This document shows, piece by piece, positions 58,968-64,000 of a stretch of DNA of 64,000 nt. A program made the position numbers and the translations under genes. Each line of letters begins with the position of its first letter. The stretch's first letter is position 1. Source of the DNA: Nocardioides thalensis (GTDB lineage: Bacteria; Actinomycetota; Actinomycetes; Propionibacteriales; Nocardioidaceae); contig NZ_JACCFP010000001.1 of the NCBI RefSeq assembly GCF_013410655.1, positions 2,813,501-2,877,500 of the forward strand, written 5' to 3'. The notes below the pieces were generated by a model that saw nothing but the letters and a program-made list of their open reading frames with translations, did not search any database and was not told the origin of the DNA.

Positions 58968-60277
58968 TCGTCGGTCCCTTCCACACGCATCACCGAGGTG
59001 ACGTCGCGAACGATGTCCATGCCGCGCAGCTCCTCGACCGTCGCGGCGAGCCGGGCGTCGGTCGCCTCGTGGGAGACGACCACCAGCTGGGCGTCGTCGC
59101 CGCGGCCCTCCTGGCGGACCGTCTGGATCGACACGTCGTGCTTGGCGAAAGCGTTGGCGACGGCGGCGAGCACGCCCGCACGGTCGTCGACGTCGATCGC
59201 CACGTGGTAGCGGGTGGGCGTCTCCCCCATCGGCAGGACGGCGCGGTCGGCGTACGCCGACTCGCCCACCCCGCGGGTGCCCTGCCGGTGGTTGCGCGCC
59301 ACCGTGACCAGGTCGCCGAGCACCGCGCTCGCGGTCGGCGCGCCGCCGGCCCCCGGGCCGTAGAACATGAGCTGTCCCGCGGCCTCGGACTCGACGAAGA
59401 CCGCGTTGAACGCCTCGCGCACGCTGGCGAGCGGGTGGGACCTCGGGATCATCGCCGGGTGGACGCGGACGCTCACGGCCTCCTCGCCCGACTCGCTCTC
59501 GCGCAGCTCGGCGATCGCGAGCAGCTTGACGACGGTGCCGCGGTCGGCGGCCGAGCGCACGTCGGCGGCGGTCACGTCGCTGATGCCCTCGCGGTGGACG
59601 TCGGCCGCGGTGACCCGGGAGTGGAACGCCAGGCTGGCGAGGATCGCGGCCTTCGCGGCCGCGTCGAAGCCCTCGACGTCGGCGGTCGGGTCGGCCTCGG
59701 CGTAACCGAGAGCCTGGGCCTCCTCGAGGGCGTCCTCGAAGCCGCTCCCCTGCGCGTCCATCTTGTCGAGGATGAAGTTGGTGGTGCCGTTGACGATGCC
59801 GAGCACCCGCGTGACCTTGTCGCCGGCGAGCGACTCACGCAGCGGTCGCACGATCGGGATGGCCCCGGCGACGGCGGCCTCGTAGTAGAGGTCGCGGCCA
59901 GCCTTCTCGGCCGCCTCGTAAAGGGTCGGGCCGTCCTCGGCGAGCAGGGCCTTGTTGGCCGTCACGACGGACGCGCCGTTCTCGAGAGCGCTGAGGATCA
60001 GCGAGCGCGCGGGCTCGATCCCGCCGATCACCTCGACCACCACGTCGACGTCGTCGCGCGCGACGAGGCCGGCGGCGTCGGTGGTGAGCAGGTCGGCCGG
60101 CACGTCGATGTCACGCGGCGCGTCGAGGCGCCGTACGGCGACGCCGGCGAGCTCGACCGGTGCGCCGACCCGCGCGGCGAGGTCGTCGGCCTGCTCGTGG
60201 ATCAGCCGCACCACCTGCGAGCCCACGACGCCGCAGCCGAGCACGGCCACCTTCAGGGGCTTCTCACCCTCCGTCAT
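58964..60277 (-). CDS. hom: Homoserine dehydrogenase
   Basis: A 437-aa enzyme with NAD(P) motif [13 protein letters not shown], catalytic region [11 protein letters not shown] and [21 protein letters not shown], and a C-terminal ACT domain ([18 protein letters not shown]) for threonine feedback. The GTG one codon upstream is possible. Confidence 0.96.
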   Translation of the reverse strand: MTEGEKPLKVAVLGCGVVGSQVVRLIHEQADDLAARVGAPVELAGVAVRRLDAPRDIDVPADLLTTDAAGLVARDDVDVVVEVIGGIEPARSLILSALENGASVVTANKALLAEDGPTLYEAAEKAGRDLYYEAAVAGAIPIVRPLRESLAGDKVTRVLGIVNGTTNFILDKMDAQGSGFEDALEEAQALGYAEADPTADVEGFDAAAKAAILASLAFHSRVTAADVHREGISDVTAADVRSAADRGTVVKLLAIAELRESESGEEAVSVRVHPAMIPRSHPLASVREAFNAVFVESEAAGQLMFYGPGAGGAPTASAVLGDLVTVARNHRQGTRGVGESAYADRAVLPMGETPTRYHVAIDVDDRAGVLAAVANAFAKHDVSIQTVRQEGRGDDAQLVVVSHEATDARLAATVEELRGMDIVRDVTSVMRVEGTDE

Positions 60278-60283
60278 CACAAC

Positions 60284-61678
60284 TCAACCCACATCCGTAG
60301 CCAGGAGATCGTCTTCAGTCTCGCGTCGTACGACGACGCGCGCGACCCCGTCCCGCACCGCGATCACGGGCGGGCGGAGCGCGTGGTTGTAGTTAGAGGC
60401 CATCGAGCGGCAGTAGGCGCCGGTGCCGGGGACCGCGATCAGGTCGCCGGGCCCCACGTCGGAGGGCAGGAACTCGTCGCGGACCACGATGTCGCCGGCC
60501 TCGCAGTGCTTGCCGACGACGCGCGCGAGCACGGGCGGCGCGTCGGAGCCGCGGGCCGCCAACGTGCAGGAGTAGTCGGCGTCGTAGAGGGCGGTGCGGA
60601 TGTTGTCGCTCATGCCGCCGTCGACGCTGACGTAGGTGCGGACCGCGCCCGCATCGAGGGTGACCGGCTTGACGGTGCCGACCGTGTAGACGGTGCACAT
60701 CGCGGGACCGACGATCGCGCGGCCGGGCTCGATCGACAGGCGCGGCTCGTCGATGCCGAGGGCGCGGCACTCGTGCTCGACGATCTTTCCCATCTCGGTG
60801 GCCAGCTGCGCGGGGTCCGACGGGTCGTCCTGGGTGGTGTAGGCGATGCCGAAGCCGCCGCCGAGGTCCATCTCGGGCATGGTCACGCCGAGCTCGTCGG
60901 ACACCCGCGCGTGCAGCGCCAGCACCCGGCGGGCCGCCACCTCGAAGCCGGAGGCGTCGAAGATCTGGCTGCCGATGTGGGAATGCAGGCCGAGCAGCTC
61001 GATCCCGGCGCAGGCCTGCAGCCGCCGTACGGCCTCGAACGCGTCGCCGGAGGTGATCGAGAGCCCGAACTTCTGGTCCTCGTGCGCCGTCGCGATGTAT
61101 TCGTGCGTGTGCGCCTCGACGCCGGCGGTGACCCGCACCATGACGCGCGCGGTCATGCCGGTGTCGGCGGTGATCATCTCGAGCCGCTCGATCTCCTGGA
61201 AGGAGTCGACGACGATCCGACCCACGCCCTCCGCCACCGCGCGCCGGAGCTCGGCGACCGACTTGTTGTTGCCGTGGTAGCCAATCCGGGCGGGGTCGAA
61301 GCCCGCGCGCAGCGCGACGGTCAGCTCGCCGGCCGAGCACACGTCGAGGCTCAGACCCTCCTCGGCGATCCAGCGTGCGACCGCCGTGCACAGGAATGCC
61401 TTGCCGGCGTAGTAGACGTCCCACCCGGCGAAAGCGTCGCGGAACGCGCGCGCCCGGCCGCGGAAGTCGTCCTCGTCGAGGACGTAGGCCGGGGTGTTGT
61501 GCTCGGCGACCAGGTCGGCGACGGGCACTCCCCCGACGACGAGGTCGCCGTTCGCGTCCTTGTGCGCGGTCGACGACCACAGCAGCGGGACCAGGGCGTT
61601 GACGTCGCGCGGCGGCTGCAGCCAGGCGGGTCCGCGCAGGGCTCCGGGCGCGTGCGCCCAACCTGCCTCGTGGGTCAT
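60284..61678 (-). CDS. lysA: Diaminopimelate decarboxylase
   Basis: A 464-aa PLP enzyme of the last lysine step. The PLP Lys is in YYAGKAFLC (Lys93); LHSHIGSQIFD, DLGGGFGIAYT and EPGRAIVGPA are conserved. It is 6 bp before hom. Confidence 0.96.
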   Translation of the reverse strand: MTHEAGWAHAPGALRGPAWLQPPRDVNALVPLLWSSTAHKDANGDLVVGGVPVADLVAEHNTPAYVLDEDDFRGRARAFRDAFAGWDVYYAGKAFLCTAVARWIAEEGLSLDVCSAGELTVALRAGFDPARIGYHGNNKSVAELRRAVAEGVGRIVVDSFQEIERLEMITADTGMTARVMVRVTAGVEAHTHEYIATAHEDQKFGLSITSGDAFEAVRRLQACAGIELLGLHSHIGSQIFDASGFEVAARRVLALHARVSDELGVTMPEMDLGGGFGIAYTTQDDPSDPAQLATEMGKIVEHECRALGIDEPRLSIEPGRAIVGPAMCTVYTVGTVKPVTLDAGAVRTYVSVDGGMSDNIRTALYDADYSCTLAARGSDAPPVLARVVGKHCEAGDIVVRDEFLPSDVGPGDLIAVPGTGAYCRSMASNYNHALRPPVIAVRDGVARVVVRRETEDDLLATDVG

Positions 61679-61694
61679 CTGCTCGCTCTCCCGG

Positions 61695-63350
61695 TCACAT
61701 GCGCTCGGGCGCCGAGACGCCGAGCAGGTCGAGGCCGTTGGCGAGCACCACCCGGGTGGCGTGGACGAGCGTCAGCCGCGCGCGGTGCAGGTCGCCGGCC
61801 TCCTCGTCACCCATCGGCAGGACCCGGCAGTTGTCGTAGAACCGGTGGTAGGTGCCGGCCAGCTCCTCGAGGTAGCGCGCGACGCGGTGCGGCTCGCGCA
61901 GCTCCGCGGCGGCCTTGACCACCCGCGGGAACTCGGCGAGCGCGCGGAGCAGCTCGCCCTCCTTCTCGTGGGTGAGCAGCTCGGGGTGCGACTCGTGCTC
62001 GAGGCCGAGGTCGGCCGCGTTGCGCAGCAGACTGGCGATCCGCGCGTGGGCGTACTGGACCGTGAACACGGGGTTGTCGTTGGTCTGCCGGGCCCACAGG
62101 TCGAGGTCGATGTCGATGGGGCTGTCGGCGTGGTAGCGCGCCAGGGCGTAGCGGGCCGCGTCGACCCCGATCGCCTCGACGAGGTCGTCGATCGTGACGA
62201 CGGTGCCGGCGCGCTTCGACATCCGCAGCGGCTCGCCGTCCTTGAGGAGGTTGACCATCTGGCCGATGAGGATCTCGAGGTTGACGTGCGGGGTGTCGCC
62301 GAACGCCGCGCACATCGCCATCATCCGGCCGACGTAGCCGTGGTGGTCGGCCCCGAGCATGATGAAGCAGCGGTCGAAGCCGCGCTCGCGCTTGTCGAGG
62401 TAGTAGGCCAGGTCGCCGGACAGGTAGGCGCCGTTGCCGTCGGACTTGATGACCACCCGGTCCTTGTCGTCGCCGAACCTCTCGGTGGCGAGCCAGAGGG
62501 CGCCGTCCTTCTCGTAGATGTTGCCGAGCTCGCGCAGGCGGTCGACCGCGTGGCCGACGGCGCCGCTCTTGTGGAGCTCGTCCTCGTGGAAGTAGACGTC
62601 GAAGTCGACGCCGAAGTCGTGGAGCGACTTCTTGATCTCGGCGAACATCATGTCGACGCCGAGCGCGCGGAAGGTCTCCTGCGCCTCCTCGGCGGGCTGC
62701 TGCAGCACGTCGGGCCGCTCCGCGACGACGGCGTCCGCGATCTCGCGGATGTAGTCGCCGCCGTAGCCGTCCTCCGGCGCCGGCTCGCCCTTGGCCGACG
62801 CGAGCAGGGACCGCGCGAACCGGTCGATCTGCGAGCCGTGGTCGTTGAAGTAGTACTCCCGCGTCACCTCGGCGCCGGTCATCGTGAAGATCCGGCCGAG
62901 CGCGTCGCCGACGGCCGCCCACCGGACGCCGCCGATGTGGAGCGGCCCCGTCGGATTGGCCGAGACGAACTCGAGGTTGATCTTCTCGCCCGCGAACGCG
63001 TCGGAGGAGCCGTACGCCGCGCCGGCGGCCACGATGTCGGCCGCCACCTGCCCCTGGGCACCCGCGTCGACGGTGATGTTGAGGAAGCCGGGGCCGGCGA
63101 CCTCGACGTCGCCGATGCCGTCGGCGGTGCGCAGCTGCGCGGCGAGCAGGTCGCCGAGCGCCCGCGGGTTGGTGCCGGCCTTCTTCGCGAGCTGGAGCGC
63201 GACGTTGGTGGCGTAGTCGCCGTGGCCCTTCTGCCGCGGTCGCTCCACCGTCACCTGCGCGGGCACGCCGTCGGCGAGGGTGAGGTCACCCCGCTGGACG
63301 AGTGCCGTCAGGGCGTCGACGACAGTGGCGGAGAGCTGCTCGGGGGTCAC
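61695..63350 (-). CDS. argS: Arginyl-tRNA synthetase
   Basis: A 551-aa class I synthetase. HIGH motif as [19 protein letters not shown]-type motif as [15 protein letters not shown] domain at the C-terminus ending SAPERM. GTG start. A tRNA-Arg gene lies about 100 bp upstream on the other strand. Confidence 0.96.
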   Translation of the reverse strand: MTPEQLSATVVDALTALVQRGDLTLADGVPAQVTVERPRQKGHGDYATNVALQLAKKAGTNPRALGDLLAAQLRTADGIGDVEVAGPGFLNITVDAGAQGQVAADIVAAGAAYGSSDAFAGEKINLEFVSANPTGPLHIGGVRWAAVGDALGRIFTMTGAEVTREYYFNDHGSQIDRFARSLLASAKGEPAPEDGYGGDYIREIADAVVAERPDVLQQPAEEAQETFRALGVDMMFAEIKKSLHDFGVDFDVYFHEDELHKSGAVGHAVDRLRELGNIYEKDGALWLATERFGDDKDRVVIKSDGNGAYLSGDLAYYLDKRERGFDRCFIMLGADHHGYVGRMMAMCAAFGDTPHVNLEILIGQMVNLLKDGEPLRMSKRAGTVVTIDDLVEAIGVDAARYALARYHADSPIDIDLDLWARQTNDNPVFTVQYAHARIASLLRNAADLGLEHESHPELLTHEKEGELLRALAEFPRVVKAAAELREPHRVARYLEELAGTYHRFYDNCRVLPMGDEEAGDLHRARLTLVHATRVVLANGLDLLGVSAPERM

Positions 63351-63456
63351 CGGTCAAGCGTATCGGCGGGCTCCGGTTTCTCTCGCACCGATATCGACCG
63401 GTAAGGTTCCTCACCGCGCCGCACGACGCCCTCTCGGGCCGGATGGCGGCGTGATT

Positions 63457-63529
63457 GCCCTCGTAGCTCAGGGGATAGAGCACTGGTTTCCGGTACCAGG
63501 TGTCGCAGGTTCGAATCCTGCCGAGGGCG
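63457..63529 (+). tRNA. tRNA-Arg (CCG anticodon)
   Basis: A 73-nt cloverleaf. The acceptor stem GCCCTCG/CGAGGGC is perfect. The D arm contains GCTCAGGGGATAGAGC, the anticodon arm CTGGT-TTCCGGT-ACCAG has anticodon CCG, and the T arm is GCAGG-TTCGAAT-CCTGC. The discriminator is G, and CCA is not encoded. Confidence 0.97.
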
Positions 63530-63566
63530 CACGAACACCAAGGCTGTTCTGCTGCCAGGCACGGCG

Positions 63567-64000
63567 ATGATCGCCGTGACGTTCGGTCTCGCCCGCTACG
63601 GCTACGGGCTGCTCCTGCCCGAGATGCGCACCGACCTCGGCATGAGCGCCGGCGCAGCCGGACTGGTGTCCTCGGCGACCTACGTGTCCTACCTGGTCGC
63701 CAACGTCGCGGTGGTGCAGGTGACGGAGCGCTGGGGACCACGGGCCGCGGTCGCCCTCGCGGCGGCGACGGCCGTCGCTGGGATGGCGACCATCGCCGTC
63801 GCCGACACCGTCGCCGTCCTGGGGGTCGGGGTCCTGGTGGGCGGCGCGGCGTCCGGCTTCGCGTTCCCGCCGTACGCCGACATCGTCGACCGCCACGTCC
63901 CCGCCGAGCGCCGGGACGTGGTGTGGTCGACGATCAGTTCCGGCACCGGCTGGGGCGTCGCACTGGCCGGGCCGGTCGCGATCGTGGCCGGCGACCAGTG
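63567..64000 (+). CDS. MFS transporter, 3' end outside window
   Basis: The first 144 codons of an MFS protein of the YbfB/YjiJ type: MIAVTFGLARYGYGLLLPEM, then GAAGLVSSATYVSYLVAN and VGGAASGFAFPPYADIV. The ATG lies 38 bp after the tRNA, has no clear ribosome binding site, and starts inside the first membrane helix. The upstream frame (NTKAVLLPGTA) continues the hydrophobic N-terminus but has no start codon before the tRNA. It may be an unusual start or a truncated 5' end. Confidence 0.75.
   Translation, partial: MIAVTFGLARYGYGLLLPEMRTDLGMSAGAAGLVSSATYVSYLVANVAVVQVTERWGPRAAVALAAATAVAGMATIAVADTVAVLGVGVLVGGAASGFAFPPYADIVDRHVPAERRDVVWSTISSGTGWGVALAGPVAIVAGDQ

Overview
The window is chromosomal DNA from a high-GC Gram-positive actinobacterium. 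GC-rich third codon positions, many GTG starts, 4-nt start/stop overlaps, a NucS mismatch endonuclease, a SARP-type regulator, an IdeR/DtxR-like iron box and the gene order argS-lysA-hom-thrC-thrB-rho-rpmE-prfA-prmC-sua5-wecA-atpIZBEFHAGDC-DUF2550 all point there. The ethylmalonyl-CoA genes, DUF222/HNH genes and the GGTGGTTGAGGT...CCTCGAAACC palindromic repeats suggest a Nocardioides-like member of the Nocardioidaceae. That genus assignment is inference.

From 1 to 26 kb the window holds metabolic genes in short transcription units. Dispersed among them are a thiolase, a methylmalonyl/ethylmalonyl-CoA epimerase, crotonyl-CoA carboxylase/reductase (ccrA), a 3-hydroxyacyl-CoA dehydrogenase, ethylmalonyl-CoA mutase (ecm) and a PduO-type cobalamin adenosyltransferase. 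Together they cover most of the route acetyl-CoA -> acetoacetyl-CoA -> 3-hydroxybutyryl-CoA -> (crotonyl-CoA) -> ethylmalonyl-CoA -> methylsuccinyl-CoA. A related TAC-N6-GTA palindrome lies upstream of four of them, which suggests one shared regulator. The same stretch carries 5-oxoprolinase (pxpABC), a coiled-coil cytoskeletal protein with an AI-2E-type permease, an ECF sigma factor with a membrane partner, an EamA exporter, NucS, a D-amino-acid oxidase, and a ferritin behind an iron box. A STAS protein behind a SigB-like promoter and several lipoproteins complete it.

From 26 to 35 kb lie a 1148-aa SARP/ATPase regulator, a divergent FAD oxidase with four 11-bp-phased heptamers between them, and a SWIM-SNF2 helicase. 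From 35 to 41 kb is a looser accessory region: an Imm5-like immunity protein, a glycolipid-binding-like protein, a DUF222/HNH nuclease, an apparently frameshifted YdcF-family gene and small unknown genes.

From 41 kb to the end is a conserved housekeeping block on the minus strand: an MFS protein, DUF2550, the complete F1Fo ATP synthase operon, a WecA-like transferase, Sua5, PrmC, RF1, L31, Rho, the threonine and lysine genes and ArgS. It is followed by tRNA-Arg(CCG) and the start of an MFS gene cut by the window edge.

Functions are called from motifs read by eye. No database search was run, and no intergenic gap exceeds 300 bases.
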